Positions 40,178 to 49,311 are shown, counted from the first letter of the stretch. The stretch: 64,000 bases of DNA from Micrococcus sp. (GCA_029961105.1 JASBVO010000005.1:1-64000), one strand, 5' to 3'. Notes: generated by a model from the letters alone, not told the origin. Made by a program: numbers and translations.

Positions 40178-40743
40178 CCGAACCTCGGGACAGGCTGCTG
40201 GGAGCTGCTGGTGACGGTGGCGACCGCCGCGTCCCAGCCCAGTCCCTGGGGCAGCAGTGGAACCGGGACCCGGATGGCGACGTCCACGGCCACCGCGGAA
40301 CCGGGTTCCAGGCACGGCGTCGAGGTGCAGCTGATGCTGGTCCGGTACGTGGCCGGGTCCAGTCCGTAGTCCCCGAGGGTCAGGGCCACGACCCGGTCAG
40401 CGCGCTGGGCGGCCTCCGCCTCGTCCGGAGCCACCACCATCGCCTTGGCCGCCTGGTCCGCGGCGGCGACCGAGGCATAGGCCGCCGACTGGATCTGGCT
40501 GGTCAGGATCAGGAAGTAGATGACCGGGATCAGCAGCAGTGCTGCCAACAGGACGAACTCCACGGTGGCAGATCCGTTCTCCCCCGAGGTGTCCACGCGT
40601 TCGGCGTCCGTTGCCGGGCACGCCGTTCCTCCGGTCGCAGGCCGTCGGCTCGCCGGCCCCCGGGTCGTCGGCGGGCAGCCTGCGCGGCGGCCCATGCGGC
40701 GGCCCATACGTCGGCCCGCGCGGCGCTCAGTAGCGGAAGGCAT
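40174..40743 (-). CDS. TadE-like pseudopilin
   Basis: A pilin-like protein with prepilin-type site G|SATVEF (Glu at +5) followed by a hydrophobic helix (VLLAALLLIPVIYFLILTSQ) and an extracellular domain with a CTSTPC cysteine pair. The start is uncertain. ATG 40743 has GGAGG 9 bases upstream and gives 189 residues with an odd Arg/Gly-rich leader (RRMGRRMGRRAG). GTG 40596 gives a more typical 140 residues. The upstream start overlaps the previous gene by 17 bases. Confidence 0.7.
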   Translation of the reverse strand: MPSATERRAGRRMGRRMGRRAGCPPTTRGPASRRPATGGTACPATDAERVDTSGENGSATVEFVLLAALLLIPVIYFLILTSQIQSAAYASVAAADQAAKAMVVAPDEAEAAQRADRVVALTLGDYGLDPATYRTSISCTSTPCLEPGSAVAVDVAIRVPVPLLPQGLGWDAAVATVTSSSQQPVPRFG

Positions 40744-41098
40744 GACCGTCCGCCTCCAGCCCGACCGGCCCGGTGAGGAATCCCACCATGGGCATCTGTG
40801 TCCGGACGCTGACCCGGACCATCGTGCTGCCCGATCCGCCCACCAGGCCGGCGGACACCTCCGCCTCGGCCCCGCCAGGTATCGACCCCGCGAGCAGCTC
40901 GCGGGTCCGCGCCGCGCCGTCCTCGGGCGTCCGGTCCGCGAGCGCGCCGTAACGCGCCCCGGCGCTGGCCGCATCGATGAGCGTGTTGCGCACGTGGATG
41001 ATCAGGCCGAACTGCAGGATGGCGGCGAAGATGAAGGCCAGCAGGGCCATCACCATCACGGACTCGGCCACCGCCGAACCGCGCTCTGGCTCCCGCAC
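40727..41098 (-). CDS. TadE-like pseudopilin
   Basis: A 123-residue protein starting at GTG 41098. Prepilin site ERG|SAVAES with Glu at +5, then the helix VMVMALLAFIFAAILQFGLI and the TadE block HVRNTLIDAASAGARYGALA. It is predicted to be a minor pseudopilin of the Tad pilus. It starts 2 bases after the preceding stop. Confidence 0.8.
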   Translation of the reverse strand: MREPERGSAVAESVMVMALLAFIFAAILQFGLIIHVRNTLIDAASAGARYGALADRTPEDGAARTRELLAGSIPGGAEAEVSAGLVGGSGSTMVRVSVRTQMPMVGFLTGPVGLEADGHAFRY

Positions 41099-41100
41099 TG

Positions 41101-41319
41101 TCAGTTGGTGGAGACCTGGCTGATGGCCTGGTTGAACAGGTCGGTCAGTGCCGGTCCCGCGATGGCCAGCAGGCCCGCGACGAGCAGCGCCGACATCAGG
41201 GTGATCATCACCCAGCCGGGAACGTCACCCCGGTCGTCGGTGCGGGCCCCGTCGACGAAGGCCCGCAGTGCCACGAGCATGCGGTACCCGATGCCGGTGG
41301 TGTCCTGGTGATGGTGCAT
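41101..41319 (-). CDS. Flp-pilin-like/DUF4244-type small membrane protein
   Basis: A 72-residue protein. ATG 41319 is preferred since GGAGAGGG lies just upstream; an in-frame ATG lies at 41334. It has a soluble N-terminus, then DDRGDVPGWVMITLMSALLV and one hydrophobic helix. Size and position between tadC and tadE match the major Flp pilin, but the cleavage-site Glu is missing (G|DVPGW). It is probably the major subunit or a DUF4244-type relative. Confidence 0.65.
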   Translation of the reverse strand: MHHHQDTTGIGYRMLVALRAFVDGARTDDRGDVPGWVMITLMSALLVAGLLAIAGPALTDLFNQAISQVSTN

Positions 41320-41381
41320 GGTGTCCCTCTCCATGGGTTCGGTGGTTCTGGTGGTTGTCGAAGTCGGTCGGATGGCGTGGG

Positions 41382-42317
41382 TCAGAAGCCGATGTTCATG
41401 ATCGAGATGCCGGGGAAGATCGCGAAGACCACGGTCAGGGGGAGGATCCCGAAGACCAGCGGGGCCATCATGCCGATCTCCTTGCGCCCGGCCGATTCCA
41501 GCAGCTCCCGCTTGGACAGTTCCCGCACATCCTTGGCCTGTGCCCTCAGGACATCGGCCAGTGGCGTGCCCCGTTCCAGCGCCACGAGGATGCCCTCGAT
41601 GAAACGCTCCACGGGGGCCAGCTGGACCCGGCGGGCACAGGACTTCAGGGCGGTGTGGATCGAGGCCCCGGCGCGCATGTCGCTCAGGACCGTGCTGAAC
41701 TCCTCGGCCAGCGCGCCGCGTGCCGAGGTGGCCACGCGTTCCAGGGCTCCCGGCGCGCTGTCGCCCGCGCTGACGGACATCGCGAACAGCTCGGCGATGG
41801 ACGGGAACTCGCTGAGGATCCGGGCACGCCGACGCTTGACCTGGCCGGTCAGCAGGTTGTCACGCAGGAAGAACCCGACCACGGCCAGGACCGCCACGAT
41901 CACGACACCGAGGACGGGATGGAGCCCACCGTTGACGGCCAGCGCGACACAGGCCACGATGCCCACCGCCGCTCCTGCGGCAGCGGTGATGAGCTGCTGG
42001 GCACGGTAGTCCTGGACGGACAGGGCGGAACCGGCGGCCTGGAGCTTGCGTTCCAGGGCCTGCTGGCCCAGGTTGAACCGCCCCAGCTGGCGGACGCCCT
42101 CGGCCAGGACGGGGTGCAGGATCCGTCCCAGCGCTCCCCACGGTGACACCTTCTGGTGTTCGTCCAGCAGGGACGACGCAGGGGCCTGGTTGCGCAGCTG
42201 CGGCTCCACCCGCCGGACCAGGGAGGGCTGCCAGCCCCAGGGCACGGCGATCACCACGAGGGCCAGACCGGTGCCCAGTGTCAGCCCGAGCAGCAGTGCC
42301 GTCATCGGCGTGGACAT
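41382..42317 (-). CDS. tadC: TadC-like type II secretion F-domain membrane protein
   Basis: A 311-residue inner-membrane platform protein. It has an N-terminal helix, paired central helices (about 115-155), and a GspF domain with ELFAMSVSAGDSAPGALERV and LVALERGTPLADVLRAQ. A last helix pair lies near the C-terminus (MMAPLVFGILPLTVVFAIFP). It starts directly after the tadB stop. It works with TadB under the TadA ATPase. Confidence 0.87.
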   Translation of the reverse strand: MSTPMTALLLGLTLGTGLALVVIAVPWGWQPSLVRRVEPQLRNQAPASSLLDEHQKVSPWGALGRILHPVLAEGVRQLGRFNLGQQALERKLQAAGSALSVQDYRAQQLITAAAGAAVGIVACVALAVNGGLHPVLGVVIVAVLAVVGFFLRDNLLTGQVKRRRARILSEFPSIAELFAMSVSAGDSAPGALERVATSARGALAEEFSTVLSDMRAGASIHTALKSCARRVQLAPVERFIEGILVALERGTPLADVLRAQAKDVRELSKRELLESAGRKEIGMMAPLVFGILPLTVVFAIFPGISIMNIGF

Positions 42318-43172
42318 CTACAGCACCCTCTTCTCTTCCGGGAGGGCGCCGATCCGCAGCATCAGCTGGTAGCACACCACGGAGACCGCGAGTCCACCGA
42401 CCAGGACCAAGACCCCGGTCAGGGACTGGTAGGCCCGGACGGCCTCGGGCTGGGTGCCGAGCAGGAGCAGGACCACCCAGGGAGCCGCGACGGCCAACCG
42501 GGCGGCATTGACGGTCCAGGACTGGCGCGACTCCAGCTCGCTGCGGGTCCGGGCGTCCTCACGCAAGAACTCAGCGAGTGTGGACAGCAGGTTGCCGATA
42601 TCGGCGCCGCCGACGTCGCGGGTCAGCCGGAGCGCGGCGACGAGCCGGTCGGCCACCGGGTCCGCCATCCGGAACTTGAGGTTCTCCAGGGCCTCGGTGA
42701 ACCGCTGGCCGGAACGGTAGTCGCGGGAGAACTCCCGGAAGGCGGGCTGCAGCTCCTCCGGCCCCTTCTCCCCCAGCTGGATGAGGGCCTCGGGCAGTGT
42801 CAGGCCGGCCCGGATCCCCGAGCGGAGGTGGTCCACGGCGTCCGGCCACACGTCCCGCAGCAGGGTGCGCCGTTTACGGGCCTGCCAACGCAGGGCGATC
42901 CACGGCACCAGGGCACCGAAGAGGGCGAAGCACAGGGCGATGGTCAGGGTCCTGGTGATGAGGAAGACCAGGAGGAGGGCGACGAGGCAGCTGCCGACCG
43001 TGGCCGCCACGACGCCGGCCGGGCCGACCTGCTCCACCCCGGCCTGGGCCAGTAGCTGCCGCAGCCTGCTGTCGCGTGGAGTGCTGGCCTCTCTCCGTGC
43101 CTCCCGTGGCCAGAAGGACCACCACACCAGGAAGAGGCCGGATCCCAGCATCAGGCCGAGAAGCAGGGCCAT
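42318..43172 (-). CDS. tadB: TadB-like type II secretion F-domain membrane protein
   Basis: A 284-residue platform protein with an N-terminal helix (MALLLGLMLGSGLFLVWW), paired helices around 60-100, and a GspF domain with DHLRSGIRAGLTLPEALIQL and VADRLVAALRLTRDVGGADI. Two helices end the protein. Start ATG 43172 overlaps the tadA stop by 1 base. Confidence 0.87.
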   Translation of the reverse strand: MALLLGLMLGSGLFLVWWSFWPREARREASTPRDSRLRQLLAQAGVEQVGPAGVVAATVGSCLVALLLVFLITRTLTIALCFALFGALVPWIALRWQARKRRTLLRDVWPDAVDHLRSGIRAGLTLPEALIQLGEKGPEELQPAFREFSRDYRSGQRFTEALENLKFRMADPVADRLVAALRLTRDVGGADIGNLLSTLAEFLREDARTRSELESRQSWTVNAARLAVAAPWVVLLLLGTQPEAVRAYQSLTGVLVLVGGLAVSVVCYQLMLRIGALPEEKRVL

Positions 43173-44395
43173 CAGCCGACCCCGGCCACGGTGCGGGCGT
43201 CATAGCCGTGGGCCTCGAGCTTGCTGTTCTCCAGCATGGCCGAGGGATTGAGCACGAGCTGACCGTCGACCCGGTGGAAGACCGTGGAGGACTCGATGAT
43301 GCCCTCCTCCACCCGCGAGCCGACGGCGAGGATCTCCTCCACGTACCTGCGTCCGTGCCGGTCCCGGGTGCAGTGCACGACGAGGTCGAAGCAGGAGGCC
43401 ACCGTGGGAACCACGAAATTGCGGGAGATGTTCTCTCCGGCCATCAGGGGCAGCGTGCAGATCTTGGTCAGCGCGTCCGAGGCGCTGTTCGCGTGGATCG
43501 TGCACATCCCGGGCATTCCGCTGTTGAGCGCCACGAGCATGTCCAGGCTCTCGGCCTCGCGCACCTCGCCGACGATCAGTCGGTCCGGGCGCATGCGCAG
43601 GGCCTCCTTGACCAGGCGGCGCAGCGGGATCTCGCCATTGCCCTCCAGGTTCGGCTGGCGGCACTGCATCTGCACCACGTCGCGCAGGGGCAGCTTGAGC
43701 TCGAAGATCTCCTCCACGGTGACCACCCGTTCACGGCTGCCGATCGAGGCGGACAGGCAGTTCAGCAGGGTGGTCTTGCCGGCCTGGGTGGCTCCGGAGA
43801 CGAGGATGTTCAGTCCGGCGTCCACGCTCGCGTCGAGGTAGCGGGCGGCATCGGCGCTCAGTGATCCCGAGCGAACCAGGTCCTCGAGGTGATGCGCTCG
43901 GACCACGAACTTGCGGATGTTGACGGACCAGTGCCGCCGGGTGATGTCGGGGATGACCACGTGCAGCCGGGACCCGTCCGGCAGGGCGGCGTCCACGAAC
44001 GGGGACGAGAGGTCCAGGCGCCGGCCGGAGGACTTCAGCATCCGCTCCACGAGGTCGCGGACGTTCTCCTCGGTCAGGGTGATGTTCGTCAGTTCGGAGA
44101 CCCCGCCGCGGGCACAGAACACGGCGTTCGGCGCGTTGATCCAGATCTCCTCGACGGAGTCGTCATCGAGCAATGGCTGCAGGGCACCGAATCCGGCCAC
44201 GGAGTCGAAGACCGTCCTGGCCGCCTCATCACGGTCCGCCAGCAGCGGCAGGGAGCCGATCAGCGAGCGGGCGTCGTAGTCCGCCGTGGCCTCCAGCACC
44301 AGGCGCCGCACGTCCTCCGGCTCGCGCAGCGGATCCAGGCCGCGCCGGCGGATCAATTCGCGGACCTCATCCGTGAGAATTCGGACGGCTTCCAT
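43172..44395 (-). CDS. tadA: Tad pilus/type II secretion ATPase TadA (CpaF)
   Basis: A 407-residue secretion ATPase. It has Walker A GATQAGKTTLLN, Asp box/Walker B RLIVGEVREAESLDML and His box GMCTIHANSASDAL. The start ATG 44395 has GGAGGGGAAG upstream. It powers pilus assembly and lacks any N-terminal FHA or receiver domain. It leads the minus-strand operon tadA-tadB-tadC-flp-tadE-tadE-tadG. No prepilin peptidase, outer component or TadZ gene is present in the window. Confidence 0.92.
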   Translation of the reverse strand: MEAVRILTDEVRELIRRRGLDPLREPEDVRRLVLEATADYDARSLIGSLPLLADRDEAARTVFDSVAGFGALQPLLDDDSVEEIWINAPNAVFCARGGVSELTNITLTEENVRDLVERMLKSSGRRLDLSSPFVDAALPDGSRLHVVIPDITRRHWSVNIRKFVVRAHHLEDLVRSGSLSADAARYLDASVDAGLNILVSGATQAGKTTLLNCLSASIGSRERVVTVEEIFELKLPLRDVVQMQCRQPNLEGNGEIPLRRLVKEALRMRPDRLIVGEVREAESLDMLVALNSGMPGMCTIHANSASDALTKICTLPLMAGENISRNFVVPTVASCFDLVVHCTRDRHGRRYVEEILAVGSRVEEGIIESSTVFHRVDGQLVLNPSAMLENSKLEAHGYDARTVAGVG

Positions 44396-44672
44396 GGCTT
44401 CCCCTCCATGCGTGCCCTTCTCGGGCCTCATCCCTGACACTGAGAGTACCGATGCCCCGGGGATTGCGCATGTCACCGTCCCATTTCCTGTGGACAACCC
44501 GCCGGAGGGCTCCCGCGGGTCACCTCGTCCGCGCGTGTCGTCCACAACCGGGCCCCCGGCGGGCGCTGGCCTCCGCCTTTCGGGGTCAGAGTGGGTCCGG
44601 GACAGTGGCACCGCTGGCGATCGTCGGTCAGGTGCCCCGCCAGCACGACCGGGACCGGAGGAGGTGGCACCC

Positions 44673-47600
44673 ATGTGGTTGCGGGTTCTGGGCCTTCCGG
44701 ACGGCGCGCCCTGTTGGTGGAACGCCCTCAACATGGAGGGCGCCGACGGGCCGCGATGGGACGAACTGTTATGCCGCCACCTGCCCGGCTATCACTTCTC
44801 CGTGCGCGGCGAGCCCCTTGCCGAGGCCAACACCGCGGTCCTGGGCCCGGGTTCGTCCCTGACCGTGGTCGCCCGCCCATCCGGGCGCCGGACGGCCACC
44901 CGGGGCAGTGGCCCGGAGGTCGTGCTGGTCACCGAGGACGGGCCCGATGCCGGCCTGCTGGCTGCCCTGCCCCGGTCCGGACTGACGGTGGGCAGGAACC
45001 ACGCCGCCGTGAGGGTCGCCGACCCCTTCCTGTCCGGGCCCCACTTCCAGGCGGTCGTCGATTTGGACGGTATCCGGATCGTCCGCCTGGCCGGTGCCCG
45101 GGCGCGCACTGCTGCCGAGGGCGACGAGGGCACGCCCCAGACGGGGTCCACGCCCTGGAGAGCGGGCAGTTCGGGCTTCCGCCTCGTGCGGGGACGGCCT
45201 GAGCCCTTGTCCGCCCGGACGCCGATGCCGACGCTGGCCCTTGATCCCGGCCCCGAGCCGACCCGTCCTAACGCGATCCTCCAGGCGGTCATGGCCCTCG
45301 GGCCGCTGGTCATCGGAGTCGTCCTGGCCGTGGTGACCGGCCACTGGTATTTCCTGCTGTTCAGCCTCATCTCGGTGGGAGTGGCCACGGTGATGTGGGC
45401 ACAGCACCGGTCAGCCCGGTCGGCACACGGGCGTCGGATCACCGAGGAGGCCGTCGGCCTGAAGGACCGTGTGGAGGCGCTGGCTCCCGCTCCCGGCGCC
45501 CTGGCCCTTGCGGCTCGGTCGGCGGCGGCGGATCGCTTCGGCACCGTGGCGCCGAGCGGTGGACCCCCACTCATCCGGTGGGGTGTCGGTACCACCACGC
45601 TGCCCCTGGGCGCCGGCCGGGACCGCGAGGGCTGGTCGGCCTGGACCCGGACCACGTTGCCGGACGTCACCGAACTGCACCCCGGAGTGACCACCCGGGT
45701 CACCGGTCAACGTTCCACGCTTCAGGCCATCTCACACTGGCTGGTGGTCCAGCTGTGCCGGGACGCGGCCGCGACCTCCCGTGGCGTCCTCGTCCGAACA
45801 GCCCAGGGCGATACCTGGTTCGGGGGTGGTGCCGCGGCCGCCGAGGGTACGGCCGTGCTGAACGCCGGGGCGCCCGGCGATGCGGTCCCGGACGGCTGGC
45901 ACCGGGTCATCCTCGACAGCTCGGGGGACAGTGAGGAGGACCGGGCCGAGTGCGACCGCCTGTTCCCGGATGAGGCCCGGGCCACCGTGGGCGGCCTGGA
46001 CTTCGACGGGTTCCGGTGGGACGGCATATCGGCCTCCACCGCAGGATGGCTCGTGGACGAGCTCGGGTACTCGTCCCGGCCCCGCGTGGTCCGGTCACCG
46101 CCCCGCATGGAGCTGCCCCTGCAGCAGCGTCCGGCACCGTCCGTGGACTCCCTGCGCTCACCGCTCACCGGAGGCGCCGGCACGGTGCACCTCGACCTGG
46201 TGCGGGATGGCCCGCACGCCCTGATCGCCGGCACCACGGGATCGGGCAAGTCGGAACTGCTCCTCACCGCGCTCACCGGCCTGGCCGCTGCGTATCCACC
46301 GGCCGAGGTGTCCTTCGTGCTGATGGACTTCAAGGGCGGCTCGTCGTTCGTCCCACTGTCAGGACTCCCCCACACGATGTCCGTCGAGACGAACCTGGTG
46401 GAGGCAGAATCCCTGCGGACCTTCGATGCCCTCACGGCCGAATTACGCCACCGCGAGGAGCTCTTCCTGTCCACCTCGAGCGTCGACTACGCCGCGTTCC
46501 GCCGGTCCCGCCCGCACGAGGTGCTGCCCCGGCTGGTCGTGGCCATCGATGAGCTCCGCGTCCTCGTCGAGGACCACCCCCGGTCCGCGGCCGTCCTGGC
46601 CCGGCTGGCGGCCACCGGACGGTCCCTGGGATTCCATCTCGTGTTCGCCACCCAGCGGGCCCAGGGCGCAGTGGGCCCCGACGTTCGTTCCAACCTGGGC
46701 ACGGTCCTCTGCCTGCGGACGGCCACCGAACAGGAGTCGTGGGACCTGCTGGGGTGCCCCGATGCGCATGCCATCGATGCGGGTTCTCCCGGCACGGCGT
46801 TCATCCGGCACGGCGGTTCTCCGCCCCGGGCGTTCCAGGCCGGACGGTTCGCCGGCACACCGGGCCCACCGGAACTCATTCCGTGGGACGGCGGGGACGG
46901 TGGATCCGCGGGTGCCCAGGACGGCCGCGGAACGGCCGACTGGCCCGGCCTCGTCGGCCGGATCCGTGGGAACGCCGAACGGCTCGGGTTGGCCGTCCCG
47001 GAGGCTGTCGTCATGCCGGCACTGCCCGCCCACTGGTGTCCGACGGAGACCGAGCACCTCGCGCACCGCGGCGCCGTGGTCGTGGGCCTGGGCGACTTCC
47101 CCGGTGACCGACGCCAGGCGCCCGTGACCTGGATGCCGGGCCGGGACCGCCCGGTGGCCTGGATCGGGACGGATGCCGGTGGGCTTCAGGCAGCGGCACG
47201 GTCCGCCCTCCGGCAACTGGCCGGCTTCCCGGCGGCGACACCGGCGTCCGCATCGCCGCCGCGCACCATCGTCCTCGACGGCGACGGGGACTGCATCCCC
47301 GACGGCCTGGGTCAGCACCCTGCTCCCGACCACTGGACCGTGTTGTCCCCGGGCGAGGTTACGCCCGAGGGACTCGGAGCACTCGTGCAGGAGGTCCGGG
47401 AGGACCTGGCGGTGGGCCGGCCGGTGCACCTGGTGGTCACCGCCTGGGGGCGCTGGGCGGGGCTGCGCGTCGGCACCGGATACGAGACCGCCGAGGAACA
47501 CCTGGCGCTGCTCCTGCGAGACCACCCGCCGTCCCTGCTCGCCGTCGCCCTGTTCGGCGGCCGGGAGCTGGCCGGCGGCCGAGTGCTGGGCCAGGTGCCG

Positions 47601-47888
47601 AACCGCTTCTACGTGCCCGCCGGGTCCACCCCGGAGCAGCGGATGGTCTGGCCCACCCTCCACCGAGTCCGCGAGGTCCCGGGCCGTGCCGTCATGGTCA
47701 CGCCGGAGCATCCAGCGCCGGGCATCGCCGTCCAGCTGGCGCTGGGCGGCACGGAACCGGGGCCGGCATCGACGACGCCCTCAGGCCCTGGCCAGCCGGC
47801 GGCGGCGCAGCACGGCCCGGGCCAGCAGGGCCACGCCCACCAGCACCAGCGCCACGAGGGCGGCGAAGACGTAGCCGGCCTCGGGTGA
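44673..47888 (+). CDS. FHA-transmembrane-FtsK/SpoIIIE ATPase, EssC/EccC-like (type VII secretion type), with read-through C-terminus
   Basis: A 1,071-residue protein from ATG 44673 (GGAGGAGG upstream). It has an N-terminal ubiquitin-like/FHA region (FHA about 80-140, LTVGRNHAAVRVADPFLSGPH), two helices (201-223, 226-244), and an FtsK/SpoIIIE domain with Walker A AGTTGSGKSELLLT (about 519-527), VLMDFKGGSSF and Walker B LVVAIDELRVL (about 622). A second, degenerate ATPase-like module lies near 780-1000 without a P-loop. The layout resembles EssC/EccC, but no WXG100 or other ESX genes are nearby. The last 36 codons run antisense into the MFS gene with no stop and a His/Gln-rich composition, so the true end may be near 47780. 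Confidence 0.8.
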   Translation: MWLRVLGLPDGAPCWWNALNMEGADGPRWDELLCRHLPGYHFSVRGEPLAEANTAVLGPGSSLTVVARPSGRRTATRGSGPEVVLVTEDGPDAGLLAALPRSGLTVGRNHAAVRVADPFLSGPHFQAVVDLDGIRIVRLAGARARTAAEGDEGTPQTGSTPWRAGSSGFRLVRGRPEPLSARTPMPTLALDPGPEPTRPNAILQAVMALGPLVIGVVLAVVTGHWYFLLFSLISVGVATVMWAQHRSARSAHGRRITEEAVGLKDRVEALAPAPGALALAARSAAADRFGTVAPSGGPPLIRWGVGTTTLPLGAGRDREGWSAWTRTTLPDVTELHPGVTTRVTGQRSTLQAISHWLVVQLCRDAAATSRGVLVRTAQGDTWFGGGAAAAEGTAVLNAGAPGDAVPDGWHRVILDSSGDSEEDRAECDRLFPDEARATVGGLDFDGFRWDGISASTAGWLVDELGYSSRPRVVRSPPRMELPLQQRPAPSVDSLRSPLTGGAGTVHLDLVRDGPHALIAGTTGSGKSELLLTALTGLAAAYPPAEVSFVLMDFKGGSSFVPLSGLPHTMSVETNLVEAESLRTFDALTAELRHREELFLSTSSVDYAAFRRSRPHEVLPRLVVAIDELRVLVEDHPRSAAVLARLAATGRSLGFHLVFATQRAQGAVGPDVRSNLGTVLCLRTATEQESWDLLGCPDAHAIDAGSPGTAFIRHGGSPPRAFQAGRFAGTPGPPELIPWDGGDGGSAGAQDGRGTADWPGLVGRIRGNAERLGLAVPEAVVMPALPAHWCPTETEHLAHRGAVVVGLGDFPGDRRQAPVTWMPGRDRPVAWIGTDAGGLQAAARSALRQLAGFPAATPASASPPRTIVLDGDGDCIPDGLGQHPAPDHWTVLSPGEVTPEGLGALVQEVREDLAVGRPVHLVVTAWGRWAGLRVGTGYETAEEHLALLLRDHPPSLLAVALFGGRELAGGRVLGQVPNRFYVPAGSTPEQRMVWPTLHRVREVPGRAVMVTPEHPAPGIAVQLALGGTEPGPASTTPSGPGQPAAAQHGPGQQGHAHQHQRHEGGEDVAGLG

Positions 47889-49133
47889 GATGCCGTCGAT
47901 GAACGCCCCGGAGGCCGGCGCCCCCAGCGCCGCGCCGGAGGTCATGGCCGAGCCGTAGTACCCCATGGCCTCGCCGCGCCGGTCCTCGGGGACCACGTGG
48001 GCCATCAGGGCGGAGGCGGCCGAGAGGGTCGGCGCGGTGAACAGCCCCCCGATGAGGGAGACCAGCGCCAGCGCCCACACCCCGTCCACCAGGGCCATCG
48101 GGAGGGTGCCGAGGGCGAACAGGGCCAGCAGCAGCAGCGGGGAGATCCGCCGGCCGAGGGCGCCGTAGAGGATGCCGCCCACCGCCGAAGCCCCGCACCA
48201 GGAGGCGATCACGAGGCCCGCCTGGGCGGCCTCGCCGGAGCGCTCGAGCTCGGCGATGATCGCCACCTCGGTCCCGGACATCAGCATCCCCGAGCCCGTG
48301 GACACGGCCAGCACCGCGAGCGCGCTGCCGTTGAGCCAGCTGAACGACGACTGCAGGCGGGCGGACAGGCCGGGGCGGGAACCGGCCTCGGGCCGGTGGT
48401 CCTCGGACCGGATCACGGGGATGGCCCCCGTGGACACCTCGGTGGCCGTGAGGTCCAGGTGGGCCGGGGCCCCGTGGACGGCGCCGTCCACGGCCCGGCG
48501 CAGGTCCTCCTCTGCGGTGTATTCCCGGGCGGTACCGGCCCCGGCCAGCTGCGAGGACCGGGTGGGCGGGTCGAACCACATCAGGTACAGCCCGGCCAGC
48601 GTCGCGGACCAGCCGACGATCGCCAGTCCCCACGCGCTGGACCACGCCGTGGCGACGACGGCGCCCAGGGCGGGCCCGATCATGAAGATCGTCTCGGTGA
48701 TGATCGAGTCCAGGGCGAAGGCGGTCTCCCGCCGGGCCCCGTGGGTCAGCACGCCGATGGACTGGCGCACCACGGAGAACACGGGCAGGGCGAACAGCCC
48801 GCCGAGGAAGGCACCGACGAGCAGCCACTCGAAGGGCAGGAACGGCACCGCGGTCCACACGATCCCCAGCGTGACCACGGAGGGCACCAGGGCCCGGCGC
48901 AACCCGAGCCGGTCCACCAGCCGGCCGCGCCAGGGCGAGCCCACGGCCATGCCCAGGGTCATCGCGGCCACGGCGAGCCCGGCCGCTCCGTAGCCCTCCC
49001 CCAGGGTCACGGCCACGTGCAGGGTCAGGATGATGCCCAGGGCCGCGTTGGGGAACCGGGCGATGAACCCGACGCCGAGGACCCGGCGGATGCGCTGGTC
49101 CCGCAGCAGGTGTCCGTAGGCGGCGAAGTTCAC
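47781..49133 (-). CDS. Major facilitator superfamily transporter
   Basis: A 450-residue transporter with about 12 helices. The loop-2/3 motif GSPWRGRLVDRLGLRRALV is present, and a soluble central loop (about 205-270) lies between the halves. A repeat motif in the second half is GGILYGALGRRISPLL. Start GTG 49133 lies 6 bases after TAGCAT, a leaderless pattern. Substrate unknown; drug-export-like. The 3' end overlaps the convergent FtsK-like frame by 108 bases. Confidence 0.85.
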   Translation of the reverse strand: MNFAAYGHLLRDQRIRRVLGVGFIARFPNAALGIILTLHVAVTLGEGYGAAGLAVAAMTLGMAVGSPWRGRLVDRLGLRRALVPSVVTLGIVWTAVPFLPFEWLLVGAFLGGLFALPVFSVVRQSIGVLTHGARRETAFALDSIITETIFMIGPALGAVVATAWSSAWGLAIVGWSATLAGLYLMWFDPPTRSSQLAGAGTAREYTAEEDLRRAVDGAVHGAPAHLDLTATEVSTGAIPVIRSEDHRPEAGSRPGLSARLQSSFSWLNGSALAVLAVSTGSGMLMSGTEVAIIAELERSGEAAQAGLVIASWCGASAVGGILYGALGRRISPLLLLALFALGTLPMALVDGVWALALVSLIGGLFTAPTLSAASALMAHVVPEDRRGEAMGYYGSAMTSGAALGAPASGAFIDGISPEAGYVFAALVALVLVGVALLARAVLRRRRLARA

Positions 49134-49269
49134 GTCAGCATGCTAACCGGGCATCACCGGGACGGTGCGGGTCCATGGCCGCGGGCGGCCGTCGTCGGGA
49201 CCGGACGTGGCGGACTCACCATGGGTGCGAGATGCTGGGAATACATCCCGGCACCCTCCCGTTAGTACA

Positions 49270-49287
49270 GTTGATTCAAATTTCAAC
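49270..49287. promoter_or_regulatory. Candidate MarR operator upstream of the monooxygenase operon
   Basis: GTTGA-TTCAAATT-TCAAC is an inverted repeat with perfect 5-bp arms in an AT-rich patch, 25 bases before the ATG at 49312 and overlapping the likely promoter (TAGTAC/TACAGT just left). The operon ends with a MarR gene, so autoregulation through this site is probable. Confidence 0.45.
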
Positions 49288-49311
49288 AACACACCTCGCG
49301 AGGAGCACTCC

